The translations under genes were made by a program, and so were the position numbers. This document shows, piece after piece, positions 43,402-51,817 of a DNA stretch of 55,541 nucleotides (positions are counted from its first letter, which is position 1; every line of letters starts with the position of its first letter). Source of the DNA: Anaerolineales bacterium (lineage in GTDB: Bacteria; Chloroflexota; Anaerolineae; Anaerolineales; Villigracilaceae); NCBI GenBank assembly GCA_017985935.1, contig JAGNWT010000016.1:1-55541 (forward strand). The letters are read 5' to 3'. The notes beneath the pieces were generated by a model that made no database searches, had not been told where the DNA came from, and was given only the letters and a program-made list of their open reading frames with translations.

Positions 43402-43836
43402 ATGTTCTATGCCTTTTCTGTTTTGTTCTTTGTTCTCGGTCTGTCCACCGGGATCCCCGCCCTGCTCCAATGGCGGCGGATGGAAGCCATCAGACGATCG
43501 AGCGCAACGACCTTTGGCGTGGTTCGCGCGGTGGGACGTTCAAACATCGGCTGGAATTTTCTGGGAGAGGTGGGCAGGTCTGCCCGTCCGCTGGTGGCGT
43601 TTCGCATTCAGGACAAAGAGTATGAAGTGGAAATGACCGATACGAGTGGATTCCTCAATCGCCGCTACAATTCAGGCGAGACGGTCGAGGTTGTATACGA
43701 GAAAGGTGAGCCGTGGAACGCCTACCTGCAGCATGAATGGGCTCTTGCCCGCCGTGACCAATGGAAAGCGCTCGGAGAGATCGTCCTTGCGGCTGTACTT
43801 TGGGGTATTGGGGCGTATTTGGGAATACCGGTTTAG
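43402..43836 (+). CDS. DUF3592 membrane protein
   Basis: 144 aa. Two terminal hydrophobic helices (about 2-20 and 121-141) bracket an extracytoplasmic or cytosolic beta domain (FGVVRAVGRSN, VAFRIQDKEYEVEMTDTSGFLNRRYNSGETVEVVYEKGEPWNAYL), the usual DUF3592 layout. It is probably in one operon with the transporter. Confidence 0.85.
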   Translation: MFYAFSVLFFVLGLSTGIPALLQWRRMEAIRRSSATTFGVVRAVGRSNIGWNFLGEVGRSARPLVAFRIQDKEYEVEMTDTSGFLNRRYNSGETVEVVYEKGEPWNAYLQHEWALARRDQWKALGEIVLAAVLWGIGAYLGIPV

Positions 43837-43996
43837 CTCCAGACTGAAGATTCCGCCGACCAAATTAGCCGATTGAAAGCTCCCGATCAAGACCGCGCTG
43901 TGGTCTATACAAAAAAATATAAAGAGGGTCATTGCAACTGATAGAGAAAACCATCGCCACTCGCTGAGAAGATAAAAAACCCCGGCAGGGAGATTA

Positions 43997-44083
43997 CAAA
44001 AAACATTTAGATGTCTTAAGAAAAACTTCTAAATGTTTTTTAAATACTGTTAGATGTTTTTGGGAAAACTCCTAAATGTTTTT
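43997..44083. repeat. Cluster of TTAGATGT/TAAATGTTTTT motifs
   Basis: ACTTCTAAATGTTTTT (near 44025-44040) and ACTCCTAAATGTTTTT (near 44068-44083) are direct repeats about 43 bp apart. TTAGATGTTTTT lies between them, and AAAAACATTTAGATGT (from 43999) is inverted relative to them. They may be operator sites or decayed element ends. Confidence 0.6.
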
Positions 44084-44295
44084 CACGCCTCAAAATGAGC
44101 TGTTTTTGAAGAAAAAGCCTTGGAATCTCTTAGAAAGGGTCTGAAAGGCGCTAACCCACGCAGGCTCAAAGAGAAAAACTCTGTGGCTTTGAGCCTTTGC
44201 GCCTTGGGGGTGGGGTGTTAGGGGTTTGTCCCCGCAAATGCGGGCGGAGGGGGTTGCTTTTGCCATTGTGCTTTGGGAAACAAGGAGTAAATTTG

Positions 44296-44340
44296 ATGAC
44301 AATAATATTTGGATTTATGAACTACTTAAAGAAAAAATAG
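44296..44340 (+). CDS. Possible 14-aa leader peptide upstream of the defence operon
   Basis: MTIIFGFMNYLKKK with AAGGAG 8 nt before its ATG, ending 51 bp before the OLD nuclease gene. It could be a translated leader or simply chance in AT-rich DNA. Confidence 0.25.
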   Translation: MTIIFGFMNYLKKK

Positions 44341-44391
44341 AAATGATGCTGGTAAAATCTGTATATTGGTTGAATAGAAAAGGAGGAGTTT

Positions 44392-46101
44392 ATGCAAATT
44401 CGACATATTTCCATAAAAAATTTTCGAGGAATTCAGAAAATGGATTGGGCAATTACTTCTCAAATAGTATGCCTAATTGGTTCTGGAGACTCTACAAAGT
44501 CTACAATTTTAGATGCAATTGATTTTGCTCTTTCTCCACGTTGGAATCTAACTTTTGAAGATTGCGATTTTTATTCTGAAAAGACAGAGAACCCTATAGA
44601 AATTATTGTAACTATAGGACAAATACCAAGTGATTTATTAAAACAAGAAAAATTTGGTTTGGAATTACGAGGATGGAGCAAAACAGATGGAATACATGAT
44701 GAGCCCCAAGAGAATGATGAACTTGTATTGTCAATTAGACTCATTGTGGATAATTCCTTAGAGCCACAATGGGATGTAATTAATGACAGAAATCCTGAGG
44801 GACGCACAATTTCATCGAAAGATAGGGAAAAATTAGGAACAAGTCGATTAGGAGTGTATATCGACAAGCACTTATATTGGGGGCAAGGCTCAGCGCTTTC
44901 AAATTTAACAATAAATAGAAAAGAAAATGCCACCCCTATGATTACAGAGGCTCATAGAAAGGCGCGCAATGAAGCAAAAATTGAAGACCTAGAAGTTTTC
45001 AAAACTGCATCTGAACAAGCAGAGAAAATTGCTAAAGATCTAGGTGTGAAACCAAAAGGGACTCTTAGACCAGCCCTAGACCCGAGAGCCATAAATATTG
45101 GTTTAGGTGCAATTGCAATCCATGATGACAATATTCCCCTAAGACTAACAGGATTGGGAAGTCGTAGATTAATTGCTTTAGGCGTTCAGCTATCAGCTGT
45201 AGCAGATGGTTCATTACTATTAGTAGATGAGGTTGAGCATGGGCTCGAACCCCACAGAATACGTCATTTATTAAAGTACCTTCACCAATCAATAGGTAAT
45301 GATCCAAACAAAGCTGGTCAAGTCATTATGACAAGCCATTCCTCAACGTCGATCGTTGAACTTTCAGCAGAGAATTTATATATTGTCCGCTCAGAGAACG
45401 GCGAGACAACTGTAAGAAACGTATCTCGTGACTTACAAAATATCGTCAGAAAAGTCCCGGAAGCCTTCTTGGGATTAAGAGCTTTAGTTTGTGAAGGAAA
45501 AACTGAGTTGGGCATTCTTCGGGTTTTTGAGAATTACTGGATTAACAATAAAAACAAAGAGCCCCTTGCTCATAATGGTGTTGTGCTAATTCTTGGAGGA
45601 GGTGACGACTCTCCTAAAACAGCTCTTGAATTGAAAAGATTAGGTTATGCAACCTGTTTCTTCGCTGACGGAGACAAACTTAAAAAACTGCAACCATCTA
45701 TTGAGGAACTCAGCGCCAATGGAGTTAGTGTATTTCATTGGAATGAGCCAAATGCAGTTGAAGAAGTGTTAGCAAATGAGTTATCTTGGGCTATTCTGAA
45801 AAAAATGGTTGAGTTAGGCGCTGAAGAGAAAGGGGAGCAAAGTGTATGTGACACAATTGGAAGCAAACTCAGAAGTCCTTTTACCTCATCAAACATAAAT
45901 ATTGATGATTGGCTAAAAAATGGCATTCAGCAAGAAGATATCAGAAAAGCTATTGGCGAAGCCGCAAAAACAAAGGGTTGGTTCAAGAGAATAGATTTAG
46001 GAGAAAATCTAGGACAACTTATTCTTGACGACTTGGAAAATCTTAGAGACAAAGAATCTGTAAAACTATTAGAAAAAATAGAAGGGTGGATTTATGGATG
46101 A
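44392..46101 (+). CDS. gajA: OLD-family ATPase/TOPRIM nuclease (GajA-like)
   Basis: 569 aa, close to known GajA length. The N-terminal ABC/SMC-like ATPase has IKNFRGI, the P-loop GSGDSTKST (the Gly before Lys of the usual GxxGKS/T replaced by Thr), signature-like LGSRR and Walker B LLLVDEVEHGLEP. The C-terminal TOPRIM domain has ALVCEGKTELGIL (catalytic Glu) and FFADGD (acidic metal site). In Gabija, GajA nicks DNA when nucleotide levels drop. AAGGAGGAG 5 nt upstream fixes the start. It overlaps the helicase gene by 8 bp and is clearly AT-richer than its flanks. Confidence 0.88.
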   Translation: MQIRHISIKNFRGIQKMDWAITSQIVCLIGSGDSTKSTILDAIDFALSPRWNLTFEDCDFYSEKTENPIEIIVTIGQIPSDLLKQEKFGLELRGWSKTDGIHDEPQENDELVLSIRLIVDNSLEPQWDVINDRNPEGRTISSKDREKLGTSRLGVYIDKHLYWGQGSALSNLTINRKENATPMITEAHRKARNEAKIEDLEVFKTASEQAEKIAKDLGVKPKGTLRPALDPRAINIGLGAIAIHDDNIPLRLTGLGSRRLIALGVQLSAVADGSLLLVDEVEHGLEPHRIRHLLKYLHQSIGNDPNKAGQVIMTSHSSTSIVELSAENLYIVRSENGETTVRNVSRDLQNIVRKVPEAFLGLRALVCEGKTELGILRVFENYWINNKNKEPLAHNGVVLILGGGDDSPKTALELKRLGYATCFFADGDKLKKLQPSIEELSANGVSVFHWNEPNAVEEVLANELSWAILKKMVELGAEEKGEQSVCDTIGSKLRSPFTSSNINIDDWLKNGIQQEDIRKAIGEAAKTKGWFKRIDLGENLGQLILDDLENLRDKESVKLLEKIEGWIYG

Positions 46102-47557
46102 AGGTTTAATAAGGTCTTTTTCTAAAAAAGAGCGTTCCTTAATAATTGCCCCGGCAGGATGTGGAAAGACAGAAATAATCGCTAAGTCTATTTCTTATTC
46201 TAGCGAAACACACGAAAAGCAATTAATTCTTACTCACACACATGCAGGCGTGAAGTCGATTCAAGATAGACTTAAGAAGCTTGGTGTGGCTCGAAAACAT
46301 TATCACATTGATACTATTGCGGGGTTTGCCCTTCAATATTCAATGTCATTTCCAGTTTCTTCTGGATTAGGTGCAGAATATGATCCAATTACAAACGAGT
46401 GGGAGAAAGTTTACGCTGCCGCCAAATCTGTTATTGCTAATAAACATGGAAAAAAGGTTATTACTGCATCTTTCGATGGCATCTACATTGATGAATACCA
46501 AGACTGCACAAAGCAGCAGCACAGCTTAATCTTACAACTAGCGAACATCCTGCCTTGTCGAATATTAGGCGACCCACTTCAAGGTATCTTTGGCTTCCAT
46601 GATCCCATCGTCAACTGGTATGAAGATGTTTTTCCAAATTTCGAGAGAATCGGCGATAAAAACACCGTCTGGACACCGTATAGGTGGAAAGATAAGAATG
46701 ATGAGTTAGGAATATGGTTATTGCAAATCAGAAAAAACCTTCGAGATGGTAAGCCAATTGATTTCAGTAAAATGCCTAAAAACTGCCACTGGGGTCAATT
46801 GTCACCACAAGGCTTATTTCCTCAACAAAAAGTATGTTTAGAAAAAGTAAAAACCAAAGAAACTGTTGTTGCAATACAACATCTACCTTATCAAGCACAC
46901 GCGTTAGCTAAAATGTTAAACGGGACATATACATCCATGGAGGAAGTTGACAGCAAAGATTTATCCAAATGGGCTGATAAAATTGAAAAATCTAATGGAA
47001 TAGAGAGAGCAGTAAATATCATTGATTTCTCTTCACTTTGCATGACAGTGGTATCCACTGCTCTTGCAACAATCAAAACCAAAATTCAAAATGCTGACAA
47101 GACAGCTAAGAACAACTTGAAACACAAAGATATATTTGAAGATTTAGTAAAAGTATCAGAAAGCAGCGACCTGTCTCTAGTACTCTTTGCTTTAAATAAA
47201 ATCGAGCAAATCCCTGAAAGAGTTTTATATCGAAAAGAGCTTTGGCGAGATATGTTTAAGGCAATCGAAGAACACTTAAGTTCACCAAGTGAAATCAGTT
47301 TACAAAAGACAGCATGGAAAATGCGCGATAGAGGGAGGTCGTATGGAAGAGCCGTTGAAAAAAGGACTGTATCTAGAACATTGTTAATTAAAGGATTAGA
47401 ATTTGATCATTGCATTGTAGTAAATGCTGATGAACTTAATGCTAAAGAATTATATGTTGCATTAACACGTGGTTCAAAAACGCTCACTGTGTTTTCGTCT
47501 ACCCCTATCGTCAAAAAAGAATTGCCTGCAGAATTGCAACCTCCCCAAAAGCAATAG
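46094..47557 (+). CDS. gajB: UvrD-like helicase (GajB-like)
   Basis: 487 aa, near GajB length. It has Walker A APAGCGKTE, the Ia-like LTHTHAGVKSI, Walker B/motif II IYIDEYQDC, motif III-like GDPLQGIFGF, motif V region RTLLIKGLEFDHCIVVNAD and motif VI LYVALTRGSKTLTV: a compact superfamily 1A helicase. It overlaps the OLD nuclease by 8 bp, the Gabija arrangement (class 2 OLD with UvrD). The two products would form one DNA-sensing, DNA-cutting complex. It has the same foreign-looking base composition. Confidence 0.88.
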   Translation: MDEGLIRSFSKKERSLIIAPAGCGKTEIIAKSISYSSETHEKQLILTHTHAGVKSIQDRLKKLGVARKHYHIDTIAGFALQYSMSFPVSSGLGAEYDPITNEWEKVYAAAKSVIANKHGKKVITASFDGIYIDEYQDCTKQQHSLILQLANILPCRILGDPLQGIFGFHDPIVNWYEDVFPNFERIGDKNTVWTPYRWKDKNDELGIWLLQIRKNLRDGKPIDFSKMPKNCHWGQLSPQGLFPQQKVCLEKVKTKETVVAIQHLPYQAHALAKMLNGTYTSMEEVDSKDLSKWADKIEKSNGIERAVNIIDFSSLCMTVVSTALATIKTKIQNADKTAKNNLKHKDIFEDLVKVSESSDLSLVLFALNKIEQIPERVLYRKELWRDMFKAIEEHLSSPSEISLQKTAWKMRDRGRSYGRAVEKRTVSRTLLIKGLEFDHCIVVNADELNAKELYVALTRGSKTLTVFSSTPIVKKELPAELQPPQKQ

Positions 47558-47568
47558 TACTTACAACA

Positions 47569-47599
47569 AAGACCTCCGAGCGGACAACTCGGAGGTCTT
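47569..47599. terminator. Terminator between helicase and aldehyde dehydrogenase
   Basis: AAGACCTCCGAG / CTCGGAGGTCTT with a 7-nt loop, between convergent genes. It is 25 bp from the minus-strand stop at 47625 and 11 bp after the helicase stop. Confidence 0.82.
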
Positions 47600-47624
47600 A
47601 CTTTCTACTCACTACTTTCTACAC

Positions 47625-50063
47625 TCACTCCCCCGTCGGCACCCAGATATTCTTGACCTGAGTCGCCTCGTGCAGGAACTCGTGACCTTCGCCCTGTTCG
47701 CGGTCAAGCCAATCGCGGGGCAGACCGTAGCCTGTCCATGTGCGCTTCATGTTCGCGGCGGACTCGTTCTCGACGTGGTAACTGCCTTCCGCCGAGCCGA
47801 AGTACCAGAGCGAGTCCACGTCTTCATGCTGTACAAGCGTTTTGACCAAATGGTCACGGTCACCTGTGACGATGTTGACCACGCCGCCAGGCACATCGGA
47901 GGTGTCGAGCACCTGATAGAAGTCCATGGCGGAGAGTGGATATTTCTGGCTGGGGATCATCACCACGGTATTGCCGCGTGCGATGGCAGGTGCCATGAGC
48001 GAGACAAATCCAAGCAGGGGCATTTCATCGGGGCAGGCAATACCGATCACACCGACAGGTTCATTGACCGCGACGGTGATTCCGCGCAGGGTGGTCTCTT
48101 GCACAGAGCCACCGTATTTATCAGCCCATGCTGCGTAGGTGAACAATCTTTCAACGGACGCGTCCACTTCAGCTTGCGCGGACTTCTGCGTGCGTCCTGT
48201 CATCTCCACGATTCGTTTTACAAATTCAGCATTGCGCGCATCCAAGTTCTCAGCGATGAAATATAAAATTTGCGAACGGTTGTATCCGTGGCGCATCGCC
48301 CAACCTGGCTTGGCGACATGCGCTGCATGAGCCGCTTCGACCGCATCACGAATGTCTTTGCGGTTGCCGTCACCGACCTGCCCGATAAGTTTTCCCTTCG
48401 CACTCAACACGCTTGAAGTGTAAGCACCGTCAGGACGAACCTGTTTGCCGCCGATGTACATCTTCGGCGTGCGATCTATCGGCGGAAGCGAATGCCCATT
48501 TGCCCGAGCAACTGTCGGCTGAGTCGGAAGCGTAGGAACGTGTTCGCCCCACTTCTTCTTTTCATCCAGTACAAACTCAGGGCGTGGACGATCCATCCAA
48601 GTCGGTCTTAAATATTCAAACAAACCTTCACGTCCGCCTTCGCGCCCATAGCCCGACTCGCGATAGCCGCCGAAGCCCGAAGCGCCGTCGAATTGATTGG
48701 TGCAATTGACCCACACCGAACCCGCCTTGATCTTGCTCGCGACATCGAGCGCAAGGTTGATGTTATCGCTCCACACACTCGCCGCGAGACCATAGCGCGT
48801 GTTGTTCGCAAGTTCGATGGCTTCGCTCGGCGTGCGGAACGTGAGCGAGACCAGCACGGGTCCGAAAATTTCTTCCTGCACCGTTGCAGCGGCGGGGTCA
48901 AGACCCGTGATCAACGTTGGTTTATAAAACAGTCCTTTTTCGGGCAACGCAATATTTGGCTGAAAACATTCGCCGCCTTCAGCAATGCCCGTCTTCACCC
49001 AGCCATCGATCGTATCCCACTGGCTTTGGTCAACGATCGCGCCCATGTCAATCGCTTTATCGAGCGGGTCGCCCACGCGCATGTGTTCCATGCGAGCCTT
49101 TAATTTTTGGATGAATTTCCCTGCGACATTTTCCTGCACTATCAGCCTTGACCCTGCGCAGCAGACCTGACCCTGATTAAACCAAATCGCATCAACCACG
49201 CCTTCAACTGCTCCATCCAAATCGGCATCGTCAAACACGACGAATGGACTCTTGCCCCCAAGTTCGAGCGAGAGCTTTTTCCCAGAGCCAGCCGTCTGCT
49301 TGCGGAGCGTGCGCCCAACATCGGTTGAACCCGTGAACGCGATCTTATCCACATCGGGATGTTCAACGATCATCGAGCCCGCGCTGCTGCTTCCAGTAAT
49401 GACATTTACAACGCCAGCAGGCAATCCCGCCTCGGCGACAATTTCCGCGAACAGCAATGCTGTGAGTCTGGTGTACGAAGCAGGCTTCAACACCACCGTG
49501 TTGCCCATCGCAATTGCAGGCGCGATCTTCCACGCCAACATCAGCAGCGGGAAGTTCCACGGGATGATCTGCCCGACGACACCGACAGGTTGATAATCGC
49601 GCAGTTCAGTTTCCATGAGTTGCGCCCAGCCCGCATAATAGTAAAAGTGACGCGCCAACAAAGGCACATCAATATCACGAGACTCGCGGATCGGCTTGCC
49701 GTTGTCCATGCTTTCGAGCACCGCCAGCAAACGCGAATGTTTCTGAAGGTTGCGTGCAATTGCATACAGATAACGCGCACGAGTCACACCTGGAGTCTTG
49801 CTCCAAGTTTTGAACGCCTCACGCGCCGCACCTACCGCCGCATCGACTTCTTTTTGTCCAGCCTGCGTGGTCTCGGCTAATAACTCGCCATTTGACGGAT
49901 TGATGGATGAATAAAATTTCGCACCCTTCGGCGTCACCCACTCATTGTTGATGAACAAGCCGAACTTGCGTCCATGCTCATCCAGCCACGCTTTGACAGC
50001 ATCAGGCGCCTCGGGCGCAGGTCCGTATTCCATGGTGTTGAAGATTTCAAGTATTTTGCTCAT
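47625..50063 (-). CDS. Double-domain aldehyde dehydrogenase, ALDH16 type
   Basis: 812 aa. The first ALDH domain (about 30-500) is complete: VVGQIIPWNFPLL, catalytic Glu in LELGGKSP, catalytic Cys in FNQGQVCCAGSRL, and EEIFGPVL. The second (about 535-812) keeps the ALDH fold (GVIGIACPDEMPLL, GNTVVMIPSQKYPLSA) but has no equivalent catalytic Cys/Glu. This fusion is the ALDH16 layout, with a pseudo-domain that helps dimerisation. ATG 50063 has GGAG 6 nt upstream; the in-frame 50075 start is rejected. It may form a unit with the deoC gene upstream. Confidence 0.92.
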   Translation of the reverse strand: MSKILEIFNTMEYGPAPEAPDAVKAWLDEHGRKFGLFINNEWVTPKGAKFYSSINPSNGELLAETTQAGQKEVDAAVGAAREAFKTWSKTPGVTRARYLYAIARNLQKHSRLLAVLESMDNGKPIRESRDIDVPLLARHFYYYAGWAQLMETELRDYQPVGVVGQIIPWNFPLLMLAWKIAPAIAMGNTVVLKPASYTRLTALLFAEIVAEAGLPAGVVNVITGSSSAGSMIVEHPDVDKIAFTGSTDVGRTLRKQTAGSGKKLSLELGGKSPFVVFDDADLDGAVEGVVDAIWFNQGQVCCAGSRLIVQENVAGKFIQKLKARMEHMRVGDPLDKAIDMGAIVDQSQWDTIDGWVKTGIAEGGECFQPNIALPEKGLFYKPTLITGLDPAAATVQEEIFGPVLVSLTFRTPSEAIELANNTRYGLAASVWSDNINLALDVASKIKAGSVWVNCTNQFDGASGFGGYRESGYGREGGREGLFEYLRPTWMDRPRPEFVLDEKKKWGEHVPTLPTQPTVARANGHSLPPIDRTPKMYIGGKQVRPDGAYTSSVLSAKGKLIGQVGDGNRKDIRDAVEAAHAAHVAKPGWAMRHGYNRSQILYFIAENLDARNAEFVKRIVEMTGRTQKSAQAEVDASVERLFTYAAWADKYGGSVQETTLRGITVAVNEPVGVIGIACPDEMPLLGFVSLMAPAIARGNTVVMIPSQKYPLSAMDFYQVLDTSDVPGGVVNIVTGDRDHLVKTLVQHEDVDSLWYFGSAEGSYHVENESAANMKRTWTGYGLPRDWLDREQGEGHEFLHEATQVKNIWVPTGE

Positions 50064-50081
50064 ATAAAACTCCACTTATTC

Positions 50082-50178
50082 CGTCATTGCGAGGGCGTTC
50101 TTGTTCTTCGCCCGAAGCAATCTCCAACATAGTATATGAGATTGCTTCGTCGGGAAGAGCACCCTCCTCGCAATGACG
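50082..50178. repeat. 97-bp long-hairpin interspersed repeat (REP/MITE-like)
   Basis: The outer arms CGTCATTGCGAGG / CCTCGCAATGACG (50082-50094 and 50166-50178) and inner arms CGAAGCAATCTC / GAGATTGCTTCG (50113-50124 and 50138-50149) are perfect; the region between them pairs partly. It lies between the aldehyde dehydrogenase and deoC. Similar TCATTGCGAGG...GAAGCAATCTC palindromes are dispersed repeats in several bacterial phyla. Confidence 0.85.
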
Positions 50179-50187
50179 TAATCATTC

Positions 50188-51147
50188 TTATCCCATCGGC
50201 ATGTGATGTTTCGCCGCGTAGTGACCTGTGATGTAGTGATACAACTGCCGTTCGATGTCGGTCAACAAACTGCTCGCGCCAATGCGGAACAGGTCATTCT
50301 TCAGCCACTCGTCGCCAAGTTCTTCCTTCATCAACGACTGCCAAGCCATTGCCTGCTTCGCGGAGCTGATTCCGCCTGCGGGTTTGAATCCCACTTTGTA
50401 GCCGAAGCGATCAAGATAATCACGCAGAGCACGGATCATCACGAGGCTGACTTCAAGAGTTGCATTGGTCGGCTCTTTGCCCGTGGAGGTCTTGATAAAG
50501 TCCGAGCCTGCCATCATGGACACAAGGCTGGCTTGATAGACCTGTTTGAGAGAACCAAGTTCGCCCGTGGCAAGGATGGTCTTCATGTGCGCGTCACCGC
50601 AGGCTTTGCGGAATTGCTGCAGTTCGTCGTACATGGCTTGCCAATCGCCTGTCAACACATAATTGCGGGCGATGACCACGTCAATTTCTTTTGCGCCTGC
50701 TTCGACGGCTTGCTCAATTTCCTGGATTCTTTGTGGCAGAGGAGTCTGTCCCGCAGGAAAACCCGTCGCGACAGAGGCAACTGGAATGTTAGAGCCTTGA
50801 AGCGCGTGAACTGCATCCGCGACACGGTTGGGGTACACGCACACCGCGCCAACGGTGATCCGCTCACCATTTAATCCAAGTTTTTCAAGCATGTCGGGGC
50901 GCAGCGGTTGTTTTGCCTTCGCGCACAGACGATGGACTCTGCCAGGCGTGTCGTCGCCTGCGAGGGTGGTCAGGTCAATGTTGGTGATAGCGCGTAAAAG
51001 CCATGCCGCCTGCCAATCCTTTTTGACGGTGCGGCGACCTGTGAGCGTGGCGGTGCGTCGCTCCACCGCGCTTTTGTTGATGTGCGCGCCCATCACCCAA
51101 TCAAGGTCGAGGGGCGTGCCGGGGTTACGAGTGTGATTACTAGTCAT
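50188..51147 (-). CDS. deoC: Deoxyribose-phosphate aldolase
   Basis: 319 aa, longer than the usual ~220-260, with a ~60-residue N-terminal extension. The Schiff-base Lys is in DFIKTSTGKEPTNATL and a second conserved Lys in VGFKPAGGI. It splits deoxyribose-5-phosphate into acetaldehyde and glyceraldehyde-3-phosphate. The adjacent aldehyde dehydrogenase could oxidise the acetaldehyde (inference). ATG 51147 has GGAG 5 nt upstream; the 34-residue longer start is rejected. Confidence 0.93.
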   Translation of the reverse strand: MTSNHTRNPGTPLDLDWVMGAHINKSAVERRTATLTGRRTVKKDWQAAWLLRAITNIDLTTLAGDDTPGRVHRLCAKAKQPLRPDMLEKLGLNGERITVGAVCVYPNRVADAVHALQGSNIPVASVATGFPAGQTPLPQRIQEIEQAVEAGAKEIDVVIARNYVLTGDWQAMYDELQQFRKACGDAHMKTILATGELGSLKQVYQASLVSMMAGSDFIKTSTGKEPTNATLEVSLVMIRALRDYLDRFGYKVGFKPAGGISSAKQAMAWQSLMKEELGDEWLKNDLFRIGASSLLTDIERQLYHYITGHYAAKHHMPMG

Positions 51148-51247
51148 GGAAACTCCACTAATGTTGTCTGACATCATTATACAGCGAATAAAGAATGACT
51201 TGAATGCTATACTGTACGAAAATTCTTTAACAATAAGGATACCAATC
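51148..51247. promoter_or_regulatory. Divergent promoter region deoC/DinB
   Basis: The minus-strand TATAAT at 51176-51181 has a TTCAAG -35 with 17-nt spacing for deoC. The plus-strand TATACT at 51208-51213 serves the DinB gene. Confidence 0.55.
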
Positions 51248-51778
51248 ATGAAAATTATTTCGCACCCAGCACCGGATGAATATTTTGAATACTACGGTCT
51301 TTACATCAAGCGTGTCATAGATCGGGAAGACATATTCAGCCTGCTCAATGAACAGATCGAAGAAATAAATCAGGCACTTGGCAGACTTTCAGATGACCAG
51401 GCTCTCTTCCGTGATGCGCCAAAGGAATGGTCGATCAAGGAAGTGGTCGGTCACATTAACGACGTGGAACGGATCTTTTCGTACAGGATTTTGTGCATAT
51501 CACGCAATGACCCCACTCCGCTGCCTGGCTTCGAGCAGGATGATTACGTCCGAGAGGCTGGGTTTGACAAGTACCCCATTCAAGACCTGCTGAGTGAGTT
51601 CGAGCATCTGCGCCGCGCAAATATTCTGGCGATCCAAAACATGAACGACGCTCTCTTATTGCGAAAAGGCACCGCCAGTGGATACCCGTTCAGCGTTCGC
51701 GCGTTGATCCATGCCCTCGCCGGGCATGTCGACCATCACATGGCAAGCCTGCGTGAAAAATATCTGCCCGCCGTGTAA
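51248..51778 (+). CDS. DinB-family metal-binding protein
   Basis: 176 aa four-helix DinB_2-type protein. Candidate metal-binding His residues are in KEVVGHINDVERIF and HALAGHVDHHMASLREKYL. Relatives include thiol-dependent transferases and stress-induced proteins; the substrate is unknown. AAGGAT lies 7 nt before ATG 51248; a longer start at 51146 would overlap the deoC start and is rejected. Confidence 0.87.
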   Translation: MKIISHPAPDEYFEYYGLYIKRVIDREDIFSLLNEQIEEINQALGRLSDDQALFRDAPKEWSIKEVVGHINDVERIFSYRILCISRNDPTPLPGFEQDDYVREAGFDKYPIQDLLSEFEHLRRANILAIQNMNDALLLRKGTASGYPFSVRALIHALAGHVDHHMASLREKYLPAV

Positions 51779-51817
51779 TAGCGGGCAGGCAAGAACCTTC
51801 AATTTCAGACAATTGCA

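Larger units (their letters stand above)
43837..44391. other. 555-bp gene-free stretch before the OLD/UvrD island
   Basis: No supported gene beyond a 14-codon leader ORF. It contains several near-identical TAAATGTTTTT / TTAGATGTTTTT motifs (43997-44083), one in inverted orientation, and an inverted repeat AGGCTCAAAG / CTTTGAGCCT (44162-44171 with 44187-44196). A G-rich patch at 44206-44254 has four or more G4 runs and a CCCGCAAATGCGGG hairpin. Base composition shifts to AT-rich within it, so it likely holds the left boundary of an acquired segment. Confidence 0.6.

Noticed and set aside
43837..43940. Reading frame continuing past the DUF3592 stop codon
   Set aside because: The continuation has about 33 codons with no recognisable family. 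A readthrough or Sec/Pyl interpretation is not supported because the stop is TAG and the protein is already full length.
44206..44254. A confident G-quadruplex regulator
   Set aside because: G-runs are present, but one loop is long and a competing CCCGCAAATGCGGG hairpin uses part of the run, so only the composition is reported.
44226..44522. 98-codon ORF overlapping the OLD nuclease start
   Set aside because: It has no good ribosome-binding site, overlaps the nuclease in another frame and has no domain pattern.
44392..47557. Prophage or transposon carrying the island
   Set aside because: No integrase, transposase, terminal repeats or adjacent tRNA were found at its borders, so only horizontal acquisition in general is suggested.
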